A DNA stretch of 38,681 nt, taken from contig JAZRDG010000080.1 of the NCBI GenBank assembly GCA_045660125.1, positions 1 to 38,681 of the forward strand. Reading direction: 5' to 3'. The notes under the pieces were generated by a model, which saw nothing but the letters and a program-made list of their open reading frames with translations, was not told the origin of the DNA and searched no databases. This DNA is from SVQP01 sp045660125. Its GTDB lineage: Bacteria > Bacillota > Clostridia > Oscillospirales > CAG-272. A program made the translations under genes and the position numbers. Shown piece after piece: positions 23,535 to 32,038 of this stretch; within the stretch, counting starts at the first letter, position 1; the number at the start of each line of letters is the position of its first letter.

Positions 23535-25478
23535 ATGAAAATCAATTTCGGCGCAAAAATTTGCGAATACGAAGCACCTATTACGGTGTACGATGCTGCA
23601 AGAGAGGCTGAGCTGATCGATCGCAGCATCATTGCCGCTAAGGTCAACGGCGAGGTTGTCGCACTGACCAAGCTGATCGAGGACGACGCAAACGTCGAGC
23701 TGCTCAGCTTTGCACAGGAAGACGGCAAGCACGTATTCCGTCACACCGCATCTCACATTCTGGCACAGGCTGTCAAGAGACTGTACCCCGAGACCAAGCT
23801 GACCATTGGTCCCGCAATTGACAACGGCTTCTACTATGACTTTGATTCCGAGGTCACCTTCTCGCCCGACATTCTCAAGAAGATCGAGGACGAAATGAAG
23901 AAGATCGTCAAGGAAAACCACAAGATCGAGCGTACCGAGCTGCCCCGCGAGCAGGCAATTGCGCTTATGACCGAGAAGAACGAGCCCTACAAGGTGCAGC
24001 TGATCGAGGAGCTGCCCGAGGATGCCGTGACCAGCTTCTACACGCAGGGCGAATTTACCGACCTTTGCGCAGGACCTCACCTGTTCTCCACCGGTGCTGT
24101 CAAGGCGCTCAAGCTGACCCAGTGCACGGGCGCTTACTGGAAGGGTGACCAGTCCGCAAAGCAGCTGCAGCGCGTATACGGCACTGCATTCCCCTCCAAG
24201 GACGAGCTGCGCACTTACCTGGAAATGGTAGAAGAAGCTAAGAAGCGCGACCACAACAAGGTGGGCAGAGAGCTGGAGTACTTTACCACGGTTGACGTGA
24301 TCGGTCAGGGCTTGCCCATTCTGCTGCCCAAGGGCGCACGCACCGTACAGCTGCTGCAGAGATGGGTTGAGGACGTGGAGCAGGCAAGAGGCTACCTGCT
24401 GACCAAGACCCCCCTGATGGCGAAGAGAGACCTTTACAAGATCTCGGGTCACTGGGATCACTACCGCGACGGTATGTTCATTATGGGCGATGCGGACGAT
24501 GAGAGCAAGGAATGCTTTGCTATGCGTCCTATGACCTGCCCCTTCCAGTATCAGGTATTTTTGAATAAGAAGCGCTCCTACCGCGACCTGCCCATGAGAT
24601 TGGGCGAGACCTCCACGCTGTTCAGAAATGAGGACTCGGGCGAGATGCACGGCTTGATCCGCGTACGCCAGTTCACCATTTCCGAGGGTCACCTTGTGCT
24701 GCGTCCCGACCAGCTTGCCGAGGAGTTTGGCGGCTGTCTGGAGCTTGCTAAGTACTGCCTTGAGACCGTTGGTCTTTGGGAGGATTGCTCCTTCAGATTC
24801 TCGCAGTGGGATCCCAAGCGTACCGACAAGTACGAGGGCACGCCCGAGCAGTGGGAAGAGGCGCAGAGCATTATGGGCGAGCTGCTTGACAAGTATCTTG
24901 GCAAGGGCAATTACGAGATCGGTATCGACGAGGCTGCCTTCTACGGTCCTAAGCTGGATATCCAGTGCAAGAACGTATTCGGCAAGGAGGATACCATCGT
25001 AACCATTCAGATCGACATGCTGCTGGCAAAGAAGTTCGGCATGGAATACACCGACTCCACCGACTCCCGCGTCACCCCCTATATCATTCACAGAACCTCG
25101 CTGGGCTGCTACGAAAGAACGCTGGCTCTGCTGCTTGAAAAGTATGCAGGTGCGCTGCCTATGTGGATGGCTCCCACGCAGGTTAAGGTGCTGCCCATGG
25201 GCGACAACGAGCTTGCTTACTGCGAAGGCCTTGCTGCAAAGCTTGCAGAGGCAGGCGTAAGAGTTGAGATCGACCGCTCCAACAACACCATCGGCTACAA
25301 GATCCGCTCCGCACAGACCGAAAAGGTGCCTTACATGCTGGTTGTGGGTGCTAAGGAGATCGAATCCGGCATGGTTGCCGTTCGTTCCCGTAAGTACGCT
25401 GACCTTGGCACTATGACCTTCGATGCATTCCTTGGCAAGATCCTTGTTGAGATCGCAACCAAGAGCAAGGATAACTGA
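23535..25478 (+). CDS. thrS: Threonyl-tRNA synthetase
   Basis: 647 residues, the usual length of the class II enzyme charging tRNA-Thr. N-terminal TGS domain (about 1-60), editing domain with HTASHILAQAVKRLYP, catalytic core with MRPMTCPFQYQVF (Zn-binding Cys), RLGETSTLFRNEDSGEMHGLIRVRQF (motif 2) and RTSLGCYERTLALLLE (motif 3), and a C-terminal anticodon-binding domain (QVKVLPMGD onward). Motif 3 has RTSLGCYER where many relatives read HRAxLGSxER. AAAGGAGAA precedes the ATG. Regulated by the T-box leader. The lipoprotein gene at 25517 follows after 38 bases with no clear terminator. Confidence 0.97.
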   Translation: MKINFGAKICEYEAPITVYDAAREAELIDRSIIAAKVNGEVVALTKLIEDDANVELLSFAQEDGKHVFRHTASHILAQAVKRLYPETKLTIGPAIDNGFYYDFDSEVTFSPDILKKIEDEMKKIVKENHKIERTELPREQAIALMTEKNEPYKVQLIEELPEDAVTSFYTQGEFTDLCAGPHLFSTGAVKALKLTQCTGAYWKGDQSAKQLQRVYGTAFPSKDELRTYLEMVEEAKKRDHNKVGRELEYFTTVDVIGQGLPILLPKGARTVQLLQRWVEDVEQARGYLLTKTPLMAKRDLYKISGHWDHYRDGMFIMGDADDESKECFAMRPMTCPFQYQVFLNKKRSYRDLPMRLGETSTLFRNEDSGEMHGLIRVRQFTISEGHLVLRPDQLAEEFGGCLELAKYCLETVGLWEDCSFRFSQWDPKRTDKYEGTPEQWEEAQSIMGELLDKYLGKGNYEIGIDEAAFYGPKLDIQCKNVFGKEDTIVTIQIDMLLAKKFGMEYTDSTDSRVTPYIIHRTSLGCYERTLALLLEKYAGALPMWMAPTQVKVLPMGDNELAYCEGLAAKLAEAGVRVEIDRSNNTIGYKIRSAQTEKVPYMLVVGAKEIESGMVAVRSRKYADLGTMTFDAFLGKILVEIATKSKDN

Positions 25479-25516
25479 TAAGATCCCTCTATATTTTGAA
25501 AAAGAGGTACTTGAAC

Positions 25517-27118
25517 ATGAAAAAACATCTGCGATGGATCGCAGGCATGCTGCTTTTGCTGATGCTTTGCAGCGCGGTTGCCTGTGATACGAATACGGGA
25601 GATACGCCCGTTCAGACCACCGAGGAGATCATCACCGAAGCACCTACGGATCAGACCCAGGCAGAGACCGAAACCGAGACCGAAACCGAAACGGAAATTG
25701 AAACAGAGACAGAGGGGCTGCAGATCGAGATCACGCCCCAAAGCCCGACCAGCGGCACGCACGTCACGTTTTATGAAAACAGTGTAAACGCCGTGCTGCT
25801 TGGTGGCAAGTACTGCGCGTACGAGCTTGTTGCGGACGGCGATGCGACCGCTATCAAGTTGACCAGCGAGGGTGAGCGCGTCCGCGACCCCAACCTGACG
25901 CTGGATTATGCGACCTACATGCAGCTGCTTGGACTTGACCCGGCAGTTTGGAACGACGTCGCATACGCTGTGGTAACGCTCAAGACCGAAAACGTGACCG
26001 GCTCCGAGTTTGCCGTGACCATTTTTACCGAGGTGGACGGCACAAGCTATAAGTGCAAGGGCACGACTACCTATCAAAGAAACGCAAAGGATTGGCAGAC
26101 TGTGATCGTGCCGTTCTCCAAATCCGAGAAGGAGGGCGCGGTGCTCACGTCTCTGCGCATTGACTTTGCGGATACGCAAAAGGGCGGCGAGACAGTCTAC
26201 GTCAAGTCGATCGCATTTGCTGCATCTAAGGCGGAGGTATTGGAAATGACAGGAAAGCAGCTGGTAAATCCTCTTACCGCCACGGTAACCATTCCCGGTC
26301 TTTCGCGCGACTATACGCTGCTGCAGGTGACCGACCTGCATTCCAGTGCATACAGCACAGAGGAAGCCAAGGCAATGAAGGCCGACCGCCGTAACTATAT
26401 CGCAGGTCGCCGCAATGCGTTTACCGACGGATTTATGTTTTCCGAGGAGCGCATGCCGTATATGTTTGGCTATGCGGACGAGATCAACGCAGATCTTTTG
26501 ATGCTCACGGGCGACATTATCGATTTCCCGTCCGAGCTCAACATCTCGCTGATGGCGCAGAATATCGCGGCACTCAAAGCGCCCGCGCTGTATTCTCTTG
26601 GCAACCACGACTGGTGCTATGCAGACGATTATTTGTCCGCAGGCGCAGCCGCATCCTTTATTCCAAAGCTTAACGCACTCTCTGCGGGCGAGCCCGCGGA
26701 TGATCCGTACGTCAAGTACGTGGACTTTGGCGAATTTATGGTGGTTTCTGTGGATAACAGCACCGATTCCGTCAGCGCATCAACCGTGGATAAATTCCTC
26801 GCTCTTTGCGAGATGGGCAAGCCCATTATCTTAATGCTGCACGTTCCGCTGCACGTGGATAGCCTTGTGGCAGATTGCACCAAGGTCTGGGGCAAGGATC
26901 TGGGCATGGGCGGTGACACAGGCGTGTGCGCTTGGAGCCCCGACGTGCAACGCTTCTACCACGCGGTTGCAGAGGATGAAAATTCTCCCGTCGTAGCCGT
27001 ATTTGCAGGTCACGTCCACTTCAATCACGAGGACGTGCTGCCCAATGGCGTCACCCAATACATCACCTCTACCGCATACACCGGCGATTGCCGCGTGATC
27101 ACGGTCAAGGGTGAGTAA
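25517..27118 (+). CDS. Metallophosphoesterase lipoprotein with domain A-like module
   Basis: 533 residues from the ATG at 25517 (AGAGG 9 bases upstream; an in-frame TTG at 25496 is less likely). A signal peptide with a lipoprotein-type Cys (SAVAC-D) is followed by a Thr/Glu linker with alternating ET repeats. A beta module (about 85-245) resembles domain A of neighbouring surface proteins: DWQTVIVPF, TSLRIDF and a FAASKAEVLEM end. A calcineurin-like phosphoesterase domain follows with all metal motifs: VTDLH (about 267), TGDIID, LGNHDW, LHVPLH and GHVHFNHE. It should act outside the membrane on a phosphate ester; the substrate is unknown. It may be co-transcribed with thrS. A strong terminator follows. 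Confidence 0.87.
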   Translation: MKKHLRWIAGMLLLLMLCSAVACDTNTGDTPVQTTEEIITEAPTDQTQAETETETETETEIETETEGLQIEITPQSPTSGTHVTFYENSVNAVLLGGKYCAYELVADGDATAIKLTSEGERVRDPNLTLDYATYMQLLGLDPAVWNDVAYAVVTLKTENVTGSEFAVTIFTEVDGTSYKCKGTTTYQRNAKDWQTVIVPFSKSEKEGAVLTSLRIDFADTQKGGETVYVKSIAFAASKAEVLEMTGKQLVNPLTATVTIPGLSRDYTLLQVTDLHSSAYSTEEAKAMKADRRNYIAGRRNAFTDGFMFSEERMPYMFGYADEINADLLMLTGDIIDFPSELNISLMAQNIAALKAPALYSLGNHDWCYADDYLSAGAAASFIPKLNALSAGEPADDPYVKYVDFGEFMVVSVDNSTDSVSASTVDKFLALCEMGKPIILMLHVPLHVDSLVADCTKVWGKDLGMGGDTGVCAWSPDVQRFYHAVAEDENSPVVAVFAGHVHFNHEDVLPNGVTQYITSTAYTGDCRVITVKGE

Positions 27119-27131
27119 AGACAAAACAAAA

Positions 27132-27159
27132 GGCTCTCACGACTGTGAGAGCCTTTTTT
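27132..27159. terminator. Bidirectional terminator between convergent surface protein genes
   Basis: GGCTCTCAC (27132-27140) and GTGAGAGCC (27145-27153) with TTTTTTG after it and AAAACAAAA before it. Confidence 0.88.
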
Positions 27160-27168
27160 GTCGGAATT

Positions 27169-28416
27169 TTAATCGGTATAGCGATCTGCAACAGATGCAT
27201 CGTAATCCAGAGCTGCTTGCTCGGAATGGAAGGCTGCAATGTAAGAGACGTCAATGACGTTGTTCTGACCGCCTGTGAACATATCCCAACGCAGATAGTT
27301 GACTACGCCATTCTCTACAGCGGGTGCTTGGGAGAGATCCAGGATCAAAACGTGCCATTTGCCATCGTTGATCATTTCATATGGAATCTCGTCACCCTGC
27401 GCCGTAGGTCCTGCGCCCGAGCCGACAAAGATGTTGCCCTTTGTGACGGGGGAGCCGGTTCTGTATTTGATCGCAATATAGCTTGCAACGTAGTTCTTAC
27501 CGTTGACCATGGGCAGCTGATACCAAGGATCTCCTACCGTGCCGGTGGTAATGGTAATGTATTCACCGTATCCGCTGAGTGCAACACTTTCAATATCGTA
27601 TCTTCCAACCTGATCAACCAAAGAGGTCATCATGTCTGCAGGCCAGAAGTTGAACACGGGAGCGTTGGGGTCAACTGCCTTTTCAAGCGCAAACAAGGCA
27701 ATACTTGCTTGATAACCGAACTCATGACCGTCACGCGCAACGATCTCAATGAGGTGTTCGCCCGAAAGGTCTCTGACGGGGATCATGACGCTGATTCTGG
27801 CAGCAGATTGCGCGCCCATAGCGAGTGCAGCATCCATGATGGGTTGTTCTGCTTCTATTAAGAAAGCATCGTCATATACAGGCTTACCGTCGTCAATGCG
27901 GTATCCGACCTGACCGATCTGCTCGGATTGGAACGCTACCCAACCCCAAATACGTACGTATTCCACGTTATAGTCGTTGATCACGGCACGGCTGTCCCAG
28001 CTTGCATATGCACCGGGCGTGAAGAATTGCTGCGCTTGCTGATCCCCAATCCATGTATCGCATTCATCAATCGAGAAGCCCAGGACAGGCTCGGGAATCG
28101 GGGGATCTACCACGGGAGGCTCGGTGGTATCATAATCCTGATAGGTGACATCCTCGGTAGGCATTTCGATGATAATATCCTGGGAGGTAAATTCGTCAAC
28201 CCAACTGGTTTCGATTTCAATATCGGGGAGAACATCGGGGAGAATATCTTCAATGACGACGTCGCTTTCCCATTGGTCGGGAACGACTCCGACGGGTTCT
28301 TTGTCTGCCAGCAGCTCGCCAACCAAGCCGCCGAACTTAAAATCACAAGCCACCATGGGCAAACAGAGCAAGAGAATGAACGCGATACAAAGCGTGCGTA
28401 TAAAATACTTTTTCAT
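27169..28416 (-). CDS. Secreted surface protein with domains B and A (paralog 1)
   Basis: 415 residues from the ATG at 28416 (AAGGAG 9 bases upstream); a longer frame runs through the promoter. A signal peptide with a possible lipidation Cys (PMVAC) is followed at once by FGGLVGELLADK, a segment shared with the next gene. An Asp/Glu/Pro/Thr-rich linker runs to about 110. Domain B (about 115-248) includes RIWGWVAFQSEQIGQVGYRIDDGK and a PVRDLSGEH strand. Domain A (about 255-410) includes NIFVGSGAGP, KWHVLILDLSQAP, NYLRWDMF and a FHSEQAALDYD end. No catalytic residues are evident. The order B-A is the reverse of that in the 1119-residue lipoprotein. It is driven by a consensus promoter. Confidence 0.83.
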   Translation of the reverse strand: MKKYFIRTLCIAFILLLCLPMVACDFKFGGLVGELLADKEPVGVVPDQWESDVVIEDILPDVLPDIEIETSWVDEFTSQDIIIEMPTEDVTYQDYDTTEPPVVDPPIPEPVLGFSIDECDTWIGDQQAQQFFTPGAYASWDSRAVINDYNVEYVRIWGWVAFQSEQIGQVGYRIDDGKPVYDDAFLIEAEQPIMDAALAMGAQSAARISVMIPVRDLSGEHLIEIVARDGHEFGYQASIALFALEKAVDPNAPVFNFWPADMMTSLVDQVGRYDIESVALSGYGEYITITTGTVGDPWYQLPMVNGKNYVASYIAIKYRTGSPVTKGNIFVGSGAGPTAQGDEIPYEMINDGKWHVLILDLSQAPAVENGVVNYLRWDMFTGGQNNVIDVSYIAAFHSEQAALDYDASVADRYTD

Positions 28417-28452
28417 TGTGCGAATCTCCTTTCCGTACGTTACTACAGTTTG

Positions 28453-28482
28453 ATTATAGCATATCTGCATGAATTTGTCAAC
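28453..28482 (-). promoter_or_regulatory. Consensus sigma-A promoter for the surface protein gene (paralog 1)
   Basis: On the minus strand TTGACA (28482-28477), 18 bases or fewer depending on the exact edge, and TATAAT (28458-28453). Both hexamers match consensus. Confidence 0.88.
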
Positions 28483-28501
28483 ACATGGTATAATTGCAAG
28501 C

Positions 28502-28524
28502 AAAAAAGCCCCGAAGGGCTTTTT
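28502..28524. terminator. Terminator after the second surface protein gene
   Basis: AAAAAAGCCC and GGGCTTTTT around a CGAA loop; T-runs exist on both strands. It separates the two tandem paralogs. Confidence 0.8.
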
Positions 28525-28534
28525 GCATATGAGA

Positions 28535-29767
28535 TCAGCCTTTTGCATACGGATGATCGGCATCGTACCTCTGTGCGTCTTCAATGGTTTTGAAGGTGGC
28601 GATCCAGGCGATTTCACAGTAGTTACCCGTGTCTGCAGGCGTCCGGAAGATCACAAAATCCAAGGTCGTGATATCGTAGGAGCTGTTTACTGCTATCGGG
28701 GATGCTTGGGAAAGGTCAATGATGATCAGCTGCCAATCTAACCCGGTATACGTAAAGGATAGACTGTCTTCAAGCGCAGGCAAGCCTGAGCCAACGTTCA
28801 CATAAGCATTGCTTGGACCGTAATTGCGGCATTTGATCACGAGATAACGAGCGCCCGTGCTGTAAACCTCCCCGTTATACGGGCAAACATGGATAGCAGG
28901 GAAGGGAAAATCAGCGATCGGTTGCATGAACACGTATCCCTTTTCCGGATAGATGCCGGGTAAATACTGATAGCTCTCAATTCCCGCACTGCGTTCGTTC
29001 TCCAGCATGTCGGCAAGATACTTCGCATCCGCCATAAAGACGTACGGAGGCTCTGCCTTTTCGATGGTGAACGTAGAGATCACACCTTCGCCGGTCCTGT
29101 CTTGGTTGCGCACGAGAATATTGACAGTATGTGTGCCCGATAGATTTTGAACGGGGATATCAAGCATAACGTCGGCAGCCCGAATGGCACCCATACCGAG
29201 AGCTGCCATAGTAGTGGCTTGATCCGCCGCGCTGAATCCGCTGTAGTGTCCGTATACCGGCTGCCCGTCATCGATTTGATAACCGAGCTGCATGGGAGTT
29301 TCAGTGAAAATTGCAGCCCATCCCGTAATCAAGATGTATTCTGCCTTGTAATCTTCAATGACTGCGTGATGATTCCATTCCGAGGCTTTCCCGGGTTCGA
29401 TAAAATTTGCAATTTTGTTGTTACCGATCCAGACAGCACCGCTACCGAGGAAGAAACGCAGCGCGGGCGTGTCATCCGGTGTGGGAGGCGGCTCGGGGGG
29501 ATTGGTTGAATCCTCGTACGTGGAGTCCTCGGTGGGCGTTTCGTTGGTCATGACCTCCTCCCAATCGGGCGCGGTCGAATCTTGTTCGCTTGTCGGCTCG
29601 TCGGTCGTTGGCGTATTCTTATCCGCCAGCAGCTCGCCAACCAAGCCGCCAAATTGCAGGTTGTCTGCATTGGCAAACGCAATGCCCGCTGCTACGAACA
29701 GGCTGCCGATCATGAGAACGGCCAGCAGAACACATACGGTGACAATGATAAGTCGTTTCTTTTTCAT
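28535..29767 (-). CDS. Secreted surface protein with domains B and A (paralog 2)
   Basis: 410 residues; ATG at 29767 with AAAGGAGG upstream. The N-terminal hydrophobic segment (about 6-32, no lipobox Cys) may be a signal peptide ending AFA or a membrane anchor. LQFGGLVGELLADK follows, the same segment as in paralog 1, then an acidic Thr/Pro linker. Domain B (about 105-245) includes ITGWAAIFTETPMQLGYQID and PVQNLSGTHTVNILV. Domain A (about 250-405) includes YVNVGSGLP, DWQLIIIDLSQASP and ATFKTIEDAQRYDADHP. Sequence between the paralogs has diverged considerably while the architecture is kept, so the duplication is old. No enzyme motif is seen; a binding or structural surface role is inferred. 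Confidence 0.82.
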   Translation of the reverse strand: MKKKRLIIVTVCVLLAVLMIGSLFVAAGIAFANADNLQFGGLVGELLADKNTPTTDEPTSEQDSTAPDWEEVMTNETPTEDSTYEDSTNPPEPPPTPDDTPALRFFLGSGAVWIGNNKIANFIEPGKASEWNHHAVIEDYKAEYILITGWAAIFTETPMQLGYQIDDGQPVYGHYSGFSAADQATTMAALGMGAIRAADVMLDIPVQNLSGTHTVNILVRNQDRTGEGVISTFTIEKAEPPYVFMADAKYLADMLENERSAGIESYQYLPGIYPEKGYVFMQPIADFPFPAIHVCPYNGEVYSTGARYLVIKCRNYGPSNAYVNVGSGLPALEDSLSFTYTGLDWQLIIIDLSQASPIAVNSSYDITTLDFVIFRTPADTGNYCEIAWIATFKTIEDAQRYDADHPYAKG

Positions 29768-29799
29768 GCGGCGTCCTCCTTTTGCGGTAATATATCATT

Positions 29800-29828
29800 A
29801 TTATAGCACAGGAGGACCGTGTTGTCAA
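29800..29828 (-). promoter_or_regulatory. Consensus sigma-A promoter for the surface protein gene (paralog 2)
   Basis: On the minus strand TTGACA (29828-29823), 17 bases, TATAAT (29805-29800). The -35 box directly abuts the stop codon of the upstream beta-helix gene (29831-29829), so no terminator separates them. Confidence 0.88.
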
Positions 29829-30506
29829 TTATTTCCGCGGAATGATTACGCTTTCGCTTTTGACAATGCAACTTTCGGGAATGACGCCGCGCACGCGCAC
29901 CAAAGGGTAGACCGTGCTGCTGCGCCCGATCACCGTGCCGGGGCAGAGCACAGCGCCGCAGCCAACCTCCACGCAGTCGCCAATCATGGCGCCCACCTTT
30001 TTGCGCCCCGTGTCAATATCAAAGCCCTCGCCCTTGACGTGCACGTGCGACTTGTCGCTTTTGACGTTGCTGGTCACAGCACCCGCGCCAAGATGGGCGC
30101 GGTAGCCAAGGATCGAATCGCCCACGTAGTTGTAATGCGGTACTTGCACGCCGTCAAAGAGAATACAGTTTTTAAGCTCGGTCGAGTTACCCACCACCGC
30201 GCCCGCGCCGATGATGGCGCTGCCACGGATAAAGGCGCAGTGCCGAATTTCCGCGCCGCTGCCGATGATGCAAGGACCGTCAATATGCGCGCTCGGCGCA
30301 ACCCTTGCATCCTTGGCAATATACACGCCGTTGCCACGATCGTCATAAACGGCAGGGTCAAGCGACTCTCCAATCTTACGAATAAAATCGGCAAGCAAGG
30401 GAAGTGCTTCCCATGGGTAAGTCGTGTTTTGCAGCAACGGTGCGGCGATTGTGTGCGAAAAATCAAACATATTGTTGGAAAATAAACAAAAATGCGTATT
30501 ATTCAT
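29829..30506 (-). CDS. Left-handed beta-helix protein, GlmU acetyltransferase-like
   Basis: 225 residues from the ATG at 30506, which overlaps the end of glmM by 8 bases (AAGGAG about 10 bases upstream). The middle and C-terminal parts are hexapeptide repeats of the left-handed beta-helix type (IGSGAEI, IGAGAVVGNST, LGAGAVTSNV, IGDCVEVGCGAVLCPGTVIG). HYNYVGDSILG followed by GAGAVTSN matches the order of the acetyltransferase half of GlmU (H-x-x-Y-x-GD, GAGT-x-x-N). No nucleotidyltransferase domain is present. With glmM upstream, an acetyl- or acyltransferase in UDP-GlcNAc or related sugar nucleotide synthesis is likely; it could be one half of a split GlmU. Confidence 0.82.
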   Translation of the reverse strand: MNNTHFCLFSNNMFDFSHTIAAPLLQNTTYPWEALPLLADFIRKIGESLDPAVYDDRGNGVYIAKDARVAPSAHIDGPCIIGSGAEIRHCAFIRGSAIIGAGAVVGNSTELKNCILFDGVQVPHYNYVGDSILGYRAHLGAGAVTSNVKSDKSHVHVKGEGFDIDTGRKKVGAMIGDCVEVGCGAVLCPGTVIGRSSTVYPLVRVRGVIPESCIVKSESVIIPRK

Positions 30507-31845
30507 GCAATCCAAGCTCCTTAATTCGTGCAATGACCGCGTCTGCGTGCGCGTCACACTCGGCTTGCGTGTCCGCCTCTACCATCACGCGCACCACGGG
30601 CTCAGTTCCGCTTTGGCGCAAAAGGATGCGCCCCGATGCCAATTCGTGCTCCGAAAGATGCTTGATCATCGCCCCGATCTCGGCGTTTTCCATGACCTTT
30701 TTCTTGTCTGCCACGCGCAGATTCTTGGTCACCTGCGGCAGCATTTGCACGTCTGCCGCCAATCTTGAAAGCGGACATTTCTTGGCAAGCAGAGTTTCGG
30801 TCAGCATAATAGCGGTCAGAATTCCGTCGCCCGTGGTGGCGTATTTGGAAAGAATCAGGTGCCCCGATTGCTCCGCGCCAATGCTGTAGCCCTTTGCCGC
30901 CATGCACTCCCAGATAAATCGGTCACCCACGGGCGTGATCTCGTAACCAATGCCCGCAGCCTCCAGCGCGCGAAACAGACCAAGGTTTGACATCACGGTC
31001 ACCACCGCGGTGTTATGCGCAAGCGCGCCCTGCTCGCGCAAGGCTTTTGCGAGGATAAACAGAATATGGTCGCCGTTGACCACCTCGCCTCTCTCGTCAA
31101 CCGCCAGGCATCTGTCCGCGTCACCGTCAAAGGCAAACCCCAAGTCAAGCCCGTGCTCGCGCACGTGCGCGCAAAGCCGCTCTACGTGCGTCGAGCCGCA
31201 GCCTGCGTTTTCGTTCGTGCCGTCCGGCTCGTTGCCGATCACGCTGACACGCGCGCCCAGCGCCTCAAATACGGCAGGCGCGATCATCCAGGCAGCACCG
31301 TTGGCGCAATCCAGCCCGATTTTCAGCGACTTATAAGACTTGGTCGCAAGCGAGAGCAGATACCCCGTATAGCGGTTTCTGCCGGCGGCATAGTCCACGA
31401 TCCTGCCAATGTCCGCGCCGCAAGCAAAGGGAAGATCGTCCGCCTGCTTGTCAAGGTATTGCTCCACCAAAGTCAGCGTCCGATCAGCCGTCTTTTCACC
31501 GCCCGCGTCCAAAAGCTTAATGCCGTTGTCCTCAAAGGGGTTGTGGCTTGCCGAGATCATCACGCCGCCGTCAAATCCGCCCTGCCGCACCGCAAAGGAG
31601 ACGCCGGGCGTGGGAATGACGTGCAGCATATACGCGTCCGCGCCCGAGGCGGTCAGCCCCGCAGCCACGGCGTATTCAAGGCTGTAGCAGGAAAGTCGGG
31701 TGTCCTTGCCGATCACCACGCGCGGCTTGTGCCCGCTTTGTGCGTAGTACCACCCCAAAAAACGCCCGATCTTATAAGCATGATCTGCGCGCAAGGTCTC
31801 TCCCGCCTTGCCGCGAAAGCCGTCCGTTCCGAAATATTTTGGCAT
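30499..31845 (-). CDS. glmM: Phosphoglucosamine mutase
   Basis: 448 residues from the ATG at 31845 (AAAGGA upstream), full length. Converts glucosamine-6-phosphate to glucosamine-1-phosphate for peptidoglycan precursors. Key motifs: YFGTDGFRG at the N-terminus, the phosphoserine loop MISASHNPFEDNGIKLL (about 95-111), the Mg-binding AFDGDADR (about 235-242), and the C-terminal phosphate-binding RQSGTEPVVRVMVEA. The phospho-acceptor Ser of SASHNP is present. Related phosphomannomutases share these motifs, but FGTDGFRG with the adjacent GlmU-like gene supports GlmM. Confidence 0.93.
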   Translation of the reverse strand: MPKYFGTDGFRGKAGETLRADHAYKIGRFLGWYYAQSGHKPRVVIGKDTRLSCYSLEYAVAAGLTASGADAYMLHVIPTPGVSFAVRQGGFDGGVMISASHNPFEDNGIKLLDAGGEKTADRTLTLVEQYLDKQADDLPFACGADIGRIVDYAAGRNRYTGYLLSLATKSYKSLKIGLDCANGAAWMIAPAVFEALGARVSVIGNEPDGTNENAGCGSTHVERLCAHVREHGLDLGFAFDGDADRCLAVDERGEVVNGDHILFILAKALREQGALAHNTAVVTVMSNLGLFRALEAAGIGYEITPVGDRFIWECMAAKGYSIGAEQSGHLILSKYATTGDGILTAIMLTETLLAKKCPLSRLAADVQMLPQVTKNLRVADKKKVMENAEIGAMIKHLSEHELASGRILLRQSGTEPVVRVMVEADTQAECDAHADAVIARIKELGLHE

Positions 31846-31979
31846 AAAGTTGTTTCCTTTCGTCAAAAAAGTGCTGTTATTATGTTATGCACAGCCCAAA
31901 AGCCTTGCATTCAGTATTTGTCAAAATGTCTAAAATCATGCGCGCATATTTGTGGCAAACGCTTTATTTTTCCAACCCC

Positions 31980-32008
31980 TTGCAATGCGAAAAGCTTTTT
32001 GGTATAAT
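31980..32008 (+). promoter_or_regulatory. Promoter of the GH106-like gene
   Basis: TTGCAA (31980-31985), 17 bases, TATAAT (32003-32008), 30 bases before the ATG at 32039. Confidence 0.75.
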
Positions 32009-32038
32009 GGTTTTAATAACTTGATGCGGAGGTGCACC

